Positions 44,756-54,340 of a DNA stretch of 64,000 nucleotides are shown here, piece after piece. This DNA comes from Franzmannia qiaohouensis (GTDB lineage Bacteria > Pseudomonadota > Gammaproteobacteria > Pseudomonadales > Halomonadaceae). The notes beneath the pieces were generated by a model. The model was not told where the DNA came from. It searched no databases and was given only the letters and a program-made list of their open reading frames with translations. The stretch is from positions 1 to 64,000 of the forward strand of contig NZ_JARWAM010000002.1 in the NCBI RefSeq assembly GCF_031451695.1, in the 5' to 3' direction. A program made the translations under genes and the position numbers. Numbering within the stretch: the first letter of the stretch is position 1; every line of letters starts with the position of its first letter.

Positions 44756-46134
44756 CCGTGGGTGTCCTCCAGGGAACGGGTATGAGTCGCGTTGCAAGGC
44801 GTGCCGGCCGGCGCAAACAGCCGGGCCACCGCGGCGGGATTGTCGGGGAAGAATAGATGCAGATAGGTCGCCGTCAGGCCGCCCTGGCGGTAGATCGCCT
44901 CGCCCGGGGCGGGATGGCGCTGACGCCGCCCGTGGGCGATCGGCGCCGGGGTATCGGTGGCCAGCGAGCGGTGATGGGCGTGGGCGCGCACCGCCCCCTC
45001 CGGCAGCTCGGCGGTCTGCATGCCCTGGCAGCCGCGCCGCCCGCGCATGGCGCCGTGGCCGGGCAGCAGGCCAAGCATGGCGTGGGTCTGCTCGTCGCCA
45101 TCGGTGAGGGTCTCGAGGCAGTAGAGCAGGCCGCCACACTCGGCGAGGATCGGTTTGCCGCTGGCGAAGAAGGCCTGTATATCGTCACGCAGCGGGGCAT
45201 TCGCCGCCAGCCGCGCGGCGTGAAGCTCCGGGTAGCCGCCGGGCAGCCACAGCGCATCGCAGCACGGCAGCTGGGTATCGCTCAGCGGCGAGAAGAAGCG
45301 CAGCGTCGCCCCCATTTCCGCCAGCAGGTCGAGGTTGGCCTGGTAGATAAAGCTGAAGGCAGCGTCCTGGGCCACGCCGATGGTCTGCCCCTGGAGTGCG
45401 GCCGGTATCGCCGCGGCGGTACCCGGCACCGCGGCGAAGCTGACCGGCGGCAGTGACAGCAGCGCCTCCGCCAGCCCCTCGGCGTCGAGCGCGGCGGCGC
45501 CGGCCTCGAAGCGGGCCTCGAGCTCGTCGCGGATCTCCGCCGCCTGGACCAGCCCCAGATGGCGTTCCGGCAGCGCCAGGGCGGGATCCCGCGCCACTGC
45601 GGCCAGCAGGGGAATCTCGGCAGGCAACGCTCCCTCGATCAACTCCCGGTGGCGCGCCGAGGCGCAGGCGTTGGCGATCAGGCCGGCGATGCGGATGTCG
45701 TCGCGGAAACCCGCCAGGCCGGCCACCAGCGCCGCCGCGGTCTGGGCCATCCCCTTGACGTCCATGACCACGACCAGCGGCAGATCGAACAGCGCCGCCA
45801 GGTCGGCACTCGAGGGTTCGCCATCGAACAGGCCCATGGCGCCCTCCACCAGGATCAGGTCGGCCTGCTGGGCGGCCTCGAACAGGCGCTGGCGGCAGTA
45901 GGCCTCGCCGGCCATCCACAGATCGAGCTGCTCCACCGGCTGGCCCGAGGCCTGGGCCAGGATCTGCGGGTCCAGGTAATCGGGACCGGTCTTGAACACC
46001 CGCACCACCTTGCCCCGCTTGCGCAGTAGCCGGGCCAGCGCCGCGGTCACCGTGGTCTTGCCCTGCCCGGAGGACGGGGCGGCGATAAACAGCGCGGGAC
46101 AGGCGGCATGCGCCGCCGTAGTGGGCGCACTCAT
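44752..46134 (-). CDS. cobB: Hydrogenobyrinic acid a,c-diamide synthase
   Basis: This 460-residue glutamine amidotransferase amidates the a and c acetate side chains before cobalt insertion. The N-terminal ATP-binding domain has LFIAAPSSGQGKTTVTAALARLL and FKTGPDYLDPQILAQASGQP. The C-terminal amidotransferase domain has the catalytic Cys in PILAECGGLLYCLETL and the block LPGGYPELHAARLAAN. The ATG at 46134 overlaps the upstream stop by 4 nt. A long in-frame extension to 46872 lies inside the upstream gene and is not coding. Confidence 0.95.
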   Translation of the reverse strand: MSAPTTAAHAACPALFIAAPSSGQGKTTVTAALARLLRKRGKVVRVFKTGPDYLDPQILAQASGQPVEQLDLWMAGEAYCRQRLFEAAQQADLILVEGAMGLFDGEPSSADLAALFDLPLVVVMDVKGMAQTAAALVAGLAGFRDDIRIAGLIANACASARHRELIEGALPAEIPLLAAVARDPALALPERHLGLVQAAEIRDELEARFEAGAAALDAEGLAEALLSLPPVSFAAVPGTAAAIPAALQGQTIGVAQDAAFSFIYQANLDLLAEMGATLRFFSPLSDTQLPCCDALWLPGGYPELHAARLAANAPLRDDIQAFFASGKPILAECGGLLYCLETLTDGDEQTHAMLGLLPGHGAMRGRRGCQGMQTAELPEGAVRAHAHHRSLATDTPAPIAHGRRQRHPAPGEAIYRQGGLTATYLHLFFPDNPAAVARLFAPAGTPCNATHTRSLEDTHG

Positions 46135-47840
46135 CGGCGTGGGCCTCCGGCCGCTGGCAAGGTCAGGTAGCGGGCGCCCAGCTGGCGGGCGATCTGCGCG
46201 CCCCGGCCGCGCTTGACCGCCGCCTGTTCGGCATCCACCACCAGGCACTCCCCAAGCGACGGCAGGCCGGCCAGGGGCTGGCGAGTACGGCCGTCGGTGA
46301 TCAGATAGGTGCACACCTGCAGGCCCGCCTGCTGCTGCCGCCACTGGCGGATCAGCCGCGCCGCGCGCAGGAGCGCTTGGCGTATCGGCGTGCCGCCGCC
46401 ACCGCCCACCGCATCGAGCCGTGCGAGTAGCGCCTTGGGAGCACGGCGACGCGGCAGGATCGGGGTGACGCCGTCGCTGCCAAAGCCCAGCACCGCCAGC
46501 TGCTCGCGGGCGGCATAGGCCTGGCGGGCGACCCGCTCGACCACGCCCTTGGCGCGACCCAGCCGCTGCTCGCCGAGAGTCGAGGCGGAGGTATCGAGCA
46601 GCACCAGATGCAGCACCGGCTGCCCGCTGCGCGCCTTGGCGTAGCACAGTTGCCGCCAGGGCCAGTGGCCGCGGTTGGCGGCCAGGGTGGCAAACCAGTC
46701 CGGGCGTGGCGCGTCGCGGTGCCCGCGACGCTGGCCCGGCTGCTGCCCGCGGCGCCTGGCCGAGGCGGCGTGGGACCTCGAAGCCAGCCTGGGCGCCTGG
46801 GCGTCGGCCGCCGGCAGCGTCATGGCCGGCACGCTGACGCTGGGCTGGGCAACTGGCGGCATGGCGCCCCACTGCCCCTGAGCCTGCGGGGGCTGACCGT
46901 CACCGGATGCCTGACCCGCAGCGCTGCCCGAGCCAGCGGCGGGTGGCGGCGCGCCTGCCGCCGCCGGTGGCGTCTCCGCCTCCTGGGTGCGGCGATGGGC
47001 CAGCACCCAGGGCGCGACGTTATCCAGATCCTGCTGCGCCACGCGAGTCGCGCCGCGCCAGGCGGCGTGGGCCTGGGCCGCACGATGCCAGGTCACATCG
47101 GCCCGCAGCCCCTCGACGCCGGCCTGCTGGCAGCCCTGGGCGATATGCTCGTAGACCCACTCCTCGCTGACGATCTCCCGCAGCGCCGACTGGGCGCGCC
47201 GGATACGCTGGGTCAGCGCGGCCTGAGCCTCGGCGTGGTGTGACAGATAGCCTTGGGGGTCGCGATCGAAGGCCTCGCGCTGCTGCACGATGGCGACCCG
47301 CTCCTGCACGCTCAGCGCCGCCTGCTGCTCGAGGCACAGGCCGAAGCGGTCGAGCAGCTGCGGGCGCAGCTCGCCCTCGTCGGGGTTCATGGTGCCGATC
47401 AGGCTGAAACGGGCGGGATGGGCGTGGCTGATGCCGTCGCGCTCGACGACATTGGTGCCGCTGGCAGACACGTCGAGCAGCAGGTCGACCAGCGGATCCG
47501 GCAGCAGGTTGACCTCGTCGACGTAGAGCACGCCGCCGTGCGCCTTGGCCAGCAGCCCCGGCTGAAAGGTCGCCTCGCGCTCGGTGAGTACCCGCTGCAG
47601 GTCCAGGCTGCCGGTCAGGCGCTCCTCGCTGGCACCCAGCGGCAGGGTAACGAACGGCGGCCGCTGCCCCTCGGCGTTGCCGGGCAGCAGCGCCGCCAGC
47701 GCCCGCGCCAGGGTCGACTTGGCGCTGCCCCGTGGGCCGCTGATCAGCACGCCCCCGATACGCGGATCGATGGCGTTGAGCAGCAAGGCGGTCTTGAGGG
47801 CCTGCTGGCCGACAACCGCGACGAAGGGAAAGTCACTCAC
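46131..47840 (-). CDS. Fused ChlI/ChlD-like magnesium-chelatase-family protein
   Basis: This 569-residue protein combines an AAA+ ATPase and a von Willebrand A domain. The ATPase (about residues 1-290) has Walker A LISGPRGSAKSTLA, Walker B GGVLYVDEVNLL and sensor GTMNPDEGELRPQLLDRF. A Pro/Ala/Gln-rich linker follows (about 290-370). The C-terminal VWA domain has the metal-ion site LVLLDTSAST. It is the first gene after the cobalamin riboswitch and is coupled to cobB. It probably supplies the motor subunits for CobN in place of CobS and CobT. That role is inferred from position and from reports of ChlID-CobN pairings. Confidence 0.88.
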   Translation of the reverse strand: MSDFPFVAVVGQQALKTALLLNAIDPRIGGVLISGPRGSAKSTLARALAALLPGNAEGQRPPFVTLPLGASEERLTGSLDLQRVLTEREATFQPGLLAKAHGGVLYVDEVNLLPDPLVDLLLDVSASGTNVVERDGISHAHPARFSLIGTMNPDEGELRPQLLDRFGLCLEQQAALSVQERVAIVQQREAFDRDPQGYLSHHAEAQAALTQRIRRAQSALREIVSEEWVYEHIAQGCQQAGVEGLRADVTWHRAAQAHAAWRGATRVAQQDLDNVAPWVLAHRRTQEAETPPAAAGAPPPAAGSGSAAGQASGDGQPPQAQGQWGAMPPVAQPSVSVPAMTLPAADAQAPRLASRSHAASARRRGQQPGQRRGHRDAPRPDWFATLAANRGHWPWRQLCYAKARSGQPVLHLVLLDTSASTLGEQRLGRAKGVVERVARQAYAAREQLAVLGFGSDGVTPILPRRRAPKALLARLDAVGGGGGTPIRQALLRAARLIRQWRQQQAGLQVCTYLITDGRTRQPLAGLPSLGECLVVDAEQAAVKRGRGAQIARQLGARYLTLPAAGGPRR

Positions 47841-47991
47841 AGCGGTGCTCGCCTAGCGCTCGCCAGGGAGGTTGGCCGCGCACCGGTCGAACCACCGCAT
47901 ACGCCGACGGATGACCCGCCGGCGATCAGGAAAGAGATCACACACGCTATCCCCGGTGCCCACCGCACCGTCACTGGATGAATGAAATAAC

Positions 47992-48177
47992 AGGCCGGTC
48001 TCCGGGCTCGAGGAGGACGCGATTCACTGCATCACGACGTTGCCTGCACCTTCCCGGCCTTGGAGGCCAGTGGTCATCGCAGGCGACTCACTCATTACCG
48101 TTGCGGGGGCAGCGATGGGATTGGCCGGATGGCCTCACCATACTTCCCGATTATCCCCCATAGGGGGCACCTATCTT
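47992..48177 (-). promoter_or_regulatory. Cobalamin riboswitch (AdoCbl type)
   Basis: Read on the minus strand, this leader has AGGTGCCC, CGGGAAGTATGGTGAGGCC, AATCC, the B12-box core GCTGCCCCCGCAACGGTAA, AGTCGCC and the closing CCCGGAGACCGGCC in the right order and spacing. It precedes the ChlID-cobB-cobW-cobN-G-H-I-J operon by about 150 nt and should shut it off when cobalamin is abundant. Confidence 0.96.
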
Positions 48178-48254
48178 CAGTCGTGCCATCCTAAAGCAAT
48201 TGCTGCAGCAGGCGCAATTTGGCCGCTCGAAGTCCCCTGCCGTGACGCCACGCA

Positions 48255-48274
48255 CCGACTTTTCGTACAAAACC
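48255..48274 (+). repeat. Solitary MITE end
   Basis: CCGACTTTTCGTACAAAACC is identical to one end of the element at 61740-61880, read in reverse. The rest of an element is not visible beside it. It lies between the riboswitch and the promoter of the ABC transporter operon. Confidence 0.6.
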
Positions 48275-48308
48275 TGCCAGCGGCTGGCTAGATATCCCTT
48301 CATTTAAA

Positions 48309-48321
48309 GTTATGATATAAC
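48309..48321 (+). promoter_or_regulatory. Zur-box-like palindrome before the metal-chelate ABC operon
   Basis: GTTATGATATAAC differs at one position from the core GTTATAATATAAC of Zur sites in gammaproteobacteria. The flanks (AAA before; ATATCA after) extend the dyad. It overlaps a possible -10 (TATGAT) and lies 120 bp before the start of the binding-protein gene. Repression by zinc-loaded Zur is inferred. Confidence 0.55.
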
Positions 48322-48441
48322 ATATCATTTTAACCCAGCCCTGGCGGCGGCCAATCGAGGCTTCCAAATGGAAAATGCAGTGCTATGATCGCCGACCACC
48401 AAGGTCAGATTGGCCACCGCCCCCTGCCATTCGGAAATAAC

Positions 48442-49461
48442 ATGATGAAATACTCGCGCCCATTACTGGCATTTCTTGCGCTTTTCCCTACGTCATTTGC
48501 CGTGGCCAATAGCACGGAATACCCACTCGAGATAACCAACTGCGGTATGGAAATCCGTTTCGAATCGGCTCCTGATAGCACGGTAACGGCGGGACAATCG
48601 GCCACAGAAACGCTCTATGCACTGGGGCTATCCGACCGCGTTTCGGGCACATCAGTGTGGTTCAATCCAGTACTACCCGAGTTCAGCGAGGTCGATGCCA
48701 ATATCGAGCGTCTCGCCGAAAACGACCCGAGCTTCGAGTCGGTGGTCAACAAGCGCCCCGAGCTGGTTGCCGCACAGTATGAGTGGCACGTTGGCCCCAC
48801 CGGCAGCGTGGCGAGTCGCGACCAGTTCCATGAGCTGGGCATCGCCACCTACATCATGCCGGCCGACTGCGACACCAAGGACAACACTACCGGCGGTGAC
48901 GGCACCCGTATCGACGCCTTTTCTCCCGAGCATGTCTACAAGGGCATCACCGAGCTGGCCGCCATCTTCGATGTGCAGGAGGCCGGGGAAGCGCTAGTGG
49001 CGGACCTGGCAGCCCGCGAAGCCAGCGCCATTGCCCAGGCCGAAGCCCTCGAGCTACCGCAGGACCTGTCGGCGGTGTTCTGGTTCTCTTCACCCGATCA
49101 GTCGGCCGACCCTTATGTCGCCGGCCGGCTCGGCGCACCGGGCTATATGATGGACGCATTGGGTATCGATAACGTGATCCAATCCGACGAAGAGTGGCCT
49201 AACGTTGGCTGGGAATCCATCGCCCGTGCCGATCCCGACATCATCGTCGTGGCGCATATGGACCGCCGCCGTTTTCCTGCCGACGACATCGAGAACAAGC
49301 TGGCGTTTCTGCACAATGATCCCGTTGCTCGCGAAATGTCGGCGGTGAGAGAGGGGCGCATCATCGAGATGGATGCCCACGCCATGAGTGCCACCCTACG
49401 CACGATATTCGGTCTCGAAGCGCTCTCCGAATCCCTGTCGACGCTCTCCTTCGCACCATGA
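48442..49461 (+). CDS. ABC transporter substrate-binding protein, FecB/BtuF type
   Basis: This 339-residue periplasmic protein belongs to the helical-backbone binding-protein class used for siderophores, cobalamin and other metal chelates. The signal peptide (about residues 1-22) ends at AVA. Conserved blocks are SATETLYALGLSDRVSGTSVWFNP, NDPSFESVVNKRPELV and PNVGWESIARADPDIIVVA. It belongs to a subgroup with a TNCGMEIRFESAP opening that is not the classical BtuF. A corrinoid, a metallophore or another metal complex could be the ligand. The Zur-like site upstream favours a zinc-related or metallophore role. I chose the ATG at 48442. The permease start overlaps its stop. Confidence 0.82.
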   Translation: MMKYSRPLLAFLALFPTSFAVANSTEYPLEITNCGMEIRFESAPDSTVTAGQSATETLYALGLSDRVSGTSVWFNPVLPEFSEVDANIERLAENDPSFESVVNKRPELVAAQYEWHVGPTGSVASRDQFHELGIATYIMPADCDTKDNTTGGDGTRIDAFSPEHVYKGITELAAIFDVQEAGEALVADLAAREASAIAQAEALELPQDLSAVFWFSSPDQSADPYVAGRLGAPGYMMDALGIDNVIQSDEEWPNVGWESIARADPDIIVVAHMDRRRFPADDIENKLAFLHNDPVAREMSAVREGRIIEMDAHAMSATLRTIFGLEALSESLSTLSFAP

Positions 49462-50521
49462 GTCTCACCCTGGCATCAAACCCGCCTTTGCGCCTTCACT
49501 GGCACTGGGCATGGCTGACGCCGTTGGTCCTATTCATGGCAGTAATGGCGGGCACTTCCATCGGCGAAACCTCGATCCCGATGGATACCATTTTCAAGGT
49601 GCTGGCCAACCAGCTGTGGGGGGCGGGCTATGCCGTCGACCGGATCGATGCCGGGATCATCTGGAACTACCGCCTCAGCCGCGCGATTCTCGCCGGCTGC
49701 TGCGGCGCCGGACTGGCGCTGGCCGGGGTCGTGCTGCAGGCACTGCTGCGCAATCCACTCGCCGACCCCTTCCTGATGGGCATCTCCGCCGGCGCCTCCA
49801 CCGGTGCCGTGGCGGTGACCATCGCCGGGCTCGGTGCCGGCGCGGTGACACTCTCGCTGGGCGCCTTCGCCGGGGCGGGGCTGGCCTTCGCCCTGGTGGT
49901 GCTGCTGGCGCATGCCGCCGGCAGCGGTACCGGCGGCGGCCGCGGTACCCAGGCCGCAGGCGCCATCATTCTGGCGGGGATCGCCGGCTCGCAGCTGTTC
50001 AATGCCCTGACCGCCTTTATCATCGCCAGGTCGGCGAGCGCCGAGCAGGCGCGGGGCATCATGTTCTGGCTGATGGGCAACCTCTCCGGGGTACGTTGGG
50101 ACGATGTCAGGCTGGGGCTGCCTGCGGCCTTCGCCGGTTTGCTGGTCTGTCTTTGGCATCGCCGAGCGCTGGATGCCTTCACCTTCGGTGCCGACAGCGC
50201 CGCCTCGCTGGGGATTCCTGTACGCCGGGTACGCGGCATGCTGATTGCCAGCATGGCCCTGGTGACCGCAGTGATGGTCTCTATGGTCGGCGCCATCGGT
50301 TTCGTGGGGCTGGTGATTCCCCACGCCATGCGCTTTATCGTCGGTAGCCGCCACACCCGGCTGGTGCCCGCCTCGGCGCTGGCGGGTGCGGTGTTCCTGA
50401 TCGGCGCGGACATCATCTCGAGGATCATCGTACCAGGGCAGGTGCTGCCGATCGGGGTGGTCACCGCGCTGGTCGGGGCACCGGCCTTCGCGGTAATTCT
50501 CATCCGGGGGAGCAGGGTACG

Positions 50522-50525
<4 letters not shown>
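49458..50525 (+). CDS. ABC transporter permease, FecCD/BtuC family
   Basis: This 355-residue inner-membrane protein has about ten hydrophobic segments and the family motifs VVLQALLRNPLADPFLMGISAGAS, GFVGLVIPHAMRFIVGSRHTRLVPASALAGAVFLIGAD and the C-terminal LPIGVVTALVGAPAFAVILIR. It forms the channel for the substrate delivered by the preceding gene product. It is coupled to both neighbours by 4-nt overlaps. Confidence 0.9.
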
Positions 50526-51286
<761 letters not shown>

Positions 51287-51343
51287 GATCGCGAGCCAGG
51301 CACTTACTTCGGGTTCTTCGCCGTTTAGCGTGAAGCCACGACA

Positions 51344-51675
51344 TGAACCGTAGCGGGATTCCCGGAGGCTCTAAACCTCGAGAGGATGGAGCCATGAGCG
51401 CATCGCAACGATACTCCCCCGAGGCGCGGCAGCAAAGCATGTGGATGGTCTTCGATTACGAAGCAGACTGTCGCTGCGGACCATATCAGCACCTGGAAAG
51501 CATGGAGTTCGCCACCCTGGAATGGATTGACTGGTTTAATCACCGGCGCTTGCTGGACCCGATCGACAACGTACCACCAGCGGAGCGAGGCGTACTGTAT
51601 TATCAGGAACAGAGTCAAGCGTAGAAGGCAACCTGGCTCAAGCTAACAGATCTCCGAGAAAGCTGGGGCGGTTCA
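51344..51675 (+). mobile_element. IS3-family remnant with internal deletion
   Basis: The right end AAAGCTGGGGCGGTTCA (51659-51675) is a typical IS3-family terminal repeat. The left side begins TGAACCG at 51344. Only about 330 bp remain, holding a single short frame that joins the start of OrfA to the end of OrfB. No target duplication is evident. Confidence 0.75.
51394..51624 (+). pseudogene. Fused fragment of IS3 OrfA start and OrfB end
   Basis: The 76-residue frame starts MSASQRYSPEARQQSMWMVF, like the first helix of IS3 OrfA, and continues without the helix-turn-helix into MEFATLEWIDWFNHRRLLDP, the C-terminus of the OrfB integrase. The catalytic DDE core is gone, so it is inactive. The join suggests one deletion of roughly 1 kb inside an IS3 element. 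Confidence 0.75.
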
Positions 51676-51702
51676 GCCACCAGGGTTCGACGGCCTCAGA
51701 GC

Positions 51703-52020
51703 AACAGGTTCGTCGAGCGACTGCACCGCACGCCGCTGAACGAGCACTTCCGCATCCAAGGGCGCACCAAGTAGTACGAGGCCTTGGAAGAGATGCAGCA
51801 GGACCTAGACGACCTAAACACGAAATGGCCGCATCAGGGGCGCAACATGAAGGGGAGGACGCCCAATGCCGTCTTCAAGAAAGGTCTCCCCAAAGCGACG
51901 AAGAGGGGGCCCGGGAAAACAGCAAACTATAGGGAGCCCACGGGGGAATGTGTCAGGCGAATACCATCACTGTACAGTCAGGTGAATCCTGTGTCTGCAC
52001 ACATGACGAATGCATTGTGA
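51703..52020 (+). pseudogene. IS481-family transposase C-terminal fragment
   Basis: The frame reads NRFVERLHRTPLNEHFRIQGRTK, a stop, then YEALEEMQQDLDDL, NTKWPHQGRNMKGRTPNAVF and KKGLP. This is the end of an IS481-type integrase with one nonsense codon (TAG at about 51772) and a short deletion before NTKWPHQG. It directly abuts the IS3 remnant and ends where the AT-rich metabolic operon begins. Confidence 0.75.
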
Positions 52021-52037
52021 TAAAAAACCTTTCCGAG

Positions 52038-53243
52038 CTATACCCCCCCTTGCTTACCCAGCAATGCTTTTATCGATGAAACAATATACCCAACATTATC
52101 ATCATTCACCCCTGATAAATTTATCCGCCCAGAATCCAGCATATATATACAAAACTCCTCCCTTAGCACGTCTACATCTTCTCTGCCAACAGGAATCAAT
52201 GAAAACAATCCCACACCATTACTAACATTCCTAAAAGCATCGTCACACCCTTGCTTACAAGCCTCTTTAATTAGCATACCCCTTGCAAACTTAACCCTGA
52301 GCGACATGCGACTTAATTCTTCCACCCACACCCTATTTAGTTCAGGAGACGACAGTATCTCACTAACAATCAATGCACCATGTATAGCTGGACTGGAAAT
52401 ACTTACTCTAGCCAACCTAGATAAATGAAGCTTGGCCTTTACACAGCTATCGCGGTTCTTACCTAGAACCACAAGAGCTCCAACCCTATCTCGATAAAGT
52501 CCAAAATTCTTGGAGCAAGAATACGCAACAAACATCTCATCCAGATGATCTGAGAACAGCTCTACGCAGTAAATGTCATCGCACAACCCATTTGCCAGAC
52601 CATGATAGGCCATATCAATCACTGGAAACAGCCCTCTTTCCTTTACAACTTCCAGAACGGCATGCCATTGACATTTTGAAAGATCATAACCAGTAGGGTT
52701 ATGCCCACAACCGTGCAAAATAATCACATCACCTTCTGGGATTTTTCTAATACTTTCCAGCATAATTGGAAAGTTTAAACCACCTCCACCACTTTGATAG
52801 GGATAGCAAGAAACCTTCATCCCTAAATGTAGAAAAATATCTATATGATTCCCCCATGTCGGGTCGCTAACCCAGACTCCCTTATCAGGGTCTATTTGTT
52901 TAAGAAACTCTGCCGCAAGCCTAACCGCTCCTGTTCCACCTATAGTTTGAATCGATAAAACCCTTCCATTTTCAATCAAACTACTCCTTTCCCTGAAAAG
53001 AAGCCAGGAAATAACATCACAAAACCCATCAAGACCACTTGAACCTTTATAGATTTTGTCCATAGCACTATCAACAACAAAACTTTCTGCTATCCTCACA
53101 GACTCCATTACAGGAGTATCCCCATATTTATCTTTATAAAGACCAATCCCCAGGTCAACCTTCCTAGGGTTAGTATCATTCATAAAGTGTTCGCTAAGTG
53201 TCAAGATTGGGTCAGGATGAGTCATCTCAAGGCTTTCAAACAT
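52038..53243 (-). CDS. Aspartate/aromatic aminotransferase (AspC/TyrB family)
   Basis: This 401-residue pyridoxal-phosphate enzyme of fold type I exchanges amino groups between a 2-oxo acid and glutamate or aspartate. The cofactor Lys lies in YSCSKNFGLYRDRVGALVV. GGTGAVRLAAEF, VSDPTWGNHIDIFLHLG and LHGCGHNPTGYDLSKCQW are the expected AspC-family blocks. GGGAGGTG precedes the ATG. It is markedly AT-rich and is the last gene of the operon 55239-52038; an 86-bp gap with a hairpin separates it from the aldolase. A role on 4-hydroxy-2-oxo acids is inferred only from that partnership. Confidence 0.88.
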   Translation of the reverse strand: MFESLEMTHPDPILTLSEHFMNDTNPRKVDLGIGLYKDKYGDTPVMESVRIAESFVVDSAMDKIYKGSSGLDGFCDVISWLLFRERSSLIENGRVLSIQTIGGTGAVRLAAEFLKQIDPDKGVWVSDPTWGNHIDIFLHLGMKVSCYPYQSGGGGLNFPIMLESIRKIPEGDVIILHGCGHNPTGYDLSKCQWHAVLEVVKERGLFPVIDMAYHGLANGLCDDIYCVELFSDHLDEMFVAYSCSKNFGLYRDRVGALVVLGKNRDSCVKAKLHLSRLARVSISSPAIHGALIVSEILSSPELNRVWVEELSRMSLRVKFARGMLIKEACKQGCDDAFRNVSNGVGLFSLIPVGREDVDVLREEFCIYMLDSGRINLSGVNDDNVGYIVSSIKALLGKQGGV

Positions 53244-53271
53244 AAAACACCTCCCAAAAGAACTAAAACAA

Positions 53272-53304
53272 AAGCCGTGTCTCGCACAACCGATCCACGG
53301 CTTA
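53272..53304 (-). terminator. Attenuator-like hairpin between aldolase and aminotransferase
   Basis: On the minus strand AAGCCGTG and CACGGCTT pair across a 16-nt loop and are followed by TTGTTTTAG. It lies after the aldolase stop and before the aminotransferase ribosome site, so it may lower expression of the last gene. Confidence 0.55.
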
Positions 53305-53329
53305 AGGAGAAGTTAACCACTCTGTTCCC

Positions 53330-54340
53330 TTATACAGCTCTTCTGGCCAGCTTACTTGCCTCCTCTAATATTATATCTTCTTGGCTAGCAACCAACTTTC
53401 TAGAAGCAAGCCTTTCACACAGCTCAAAGATATCAACACCGAAGTCAGACGAGACTTTCTGGACATATGTCCCGTAGCCAGTAAACAGCCCATGCATCCC
53501 TGTCATAATGTTTATTGCCTTTATATCAGGAACACTGCTTATTATGCTATTTTCAGCGTACAAGGATAGATTAACAAGGTCCTTGAACTTGACATTCATT
53601 TTGTACCCATATCTTTCAAACACAGCGACTACAGCCTCCAACTGCGTGTTTCCTGAACCCGCCCCAAAGCCTTTTATTGTGGCATCAACTATCTCTGCAC
53701 CAGACTCTACTGCCGCAATTGAGTTTGCTACAGCAAGGCCAAGGTTATTATGAGCATGATAGGCAATAGTAATTCCTAGATTTTCATGCAAAACTGAGAC
53801 TTTTTCACTGACAATATCAGGGGTCGAGTACCCAGCACTGTCCATGAGGACAATGCCATCCGCCCCTGCGGCTTTCATTCCTGAGGCTTCTTTTAGGAGT
53901 TTTTCGGCATCAGCCATGTGAGACATTATGAGAACGCCATACACCATCTTATCTTTCGCTTTAAGATACTGTATCGGCCTATAAGTTATATTACTTTCCG
54001 TGCAGTGGCTAGCAATTCGAAAAACATCCACACCAATTTCAATGGCCATATCCAAGTCAGAGTGCTTACCCACACCCGGAACAAAGTGGACACCCAGCTT
54101 GGATCTCGTACAATTTTCTCTAGCAACGGATAACATGGTTTCATCATCTACTTTGGCAACACCAAATGCACTGGATGACGCTCCAAGTCCATATCCGTGA
54201 CCAACTTCGACGATATCTAACCCAGCTCGATCAGCCCCTTTACAGTAATTAGCTATCTGCTCGACACTAAGCTGGTGCTTAATCGCGTGATTACCATCTC
54301 TCAGAGAGCAATCACTAATAGATATGTGCTTATTTTTCAT
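53330..54340 (-). CDS. 4-hydroxy-2-oxovalerate aldolase family protein
   Basis: This 336-residue class II aldolase is of the DmpG/BphI/MhpE family, which splits 4-hydroxy-2-oxo acids into pyruvate and an aldehyde or runs the reverse reaction. The catalytic Arg-Asp-His set is present near the N-terminus (ISDCSLRDGNHAIKHQLS), with metal ligands in IAYHAHNNLGLAVAN. The C-terminal DUF-type domain that contacts the dehydrogenase partner is present. Length is that of MhpE (337). The start overlaps the dehydrogenase stop by 4 nt. No ring-cleavage or hydratase gene is nearby, so this is not a standard meta-cleavage pathway. Confidence 0.9.
   Translation of the reverse strand: MKNKHISISDCSLRDGNHAIKHQLSVEQIANYCKGADRAGLDIVEVGHGYGLGASSSAFGVAKVDDETMLSVARENCTRSKLGVHFVPGVGKHSDLDMAIEIGVDVFRIASHCTESNITYRPIQYLKAKDKMVYGVLIMSHMADAEKLLKEASGMKAAGADGIVLMDSAGYSTPDIVSEKVSVLHENLGITIAYHAHNNLGLAVANSIAAVESGAEIVDATIKGFGAGSGNTQLEAVVAVFERYGYKMNVKFKDLVNLSLYAENSIISSVPDIKAINIMTGMHGLFTGYGTYVQKVSSDFGVDIFELCERLASRKLVASQEDIILEEASKLARRAV

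Noticed and set aside
48181..48441. A second cobalamin riboswitch on the plus strand before the ABC operon
   Set aside because: No B12-box core (GCTGCCCCCGCAAC type) is present on the plus strand in this interval; only the Zur-like palindrome and a MITE end are seen.
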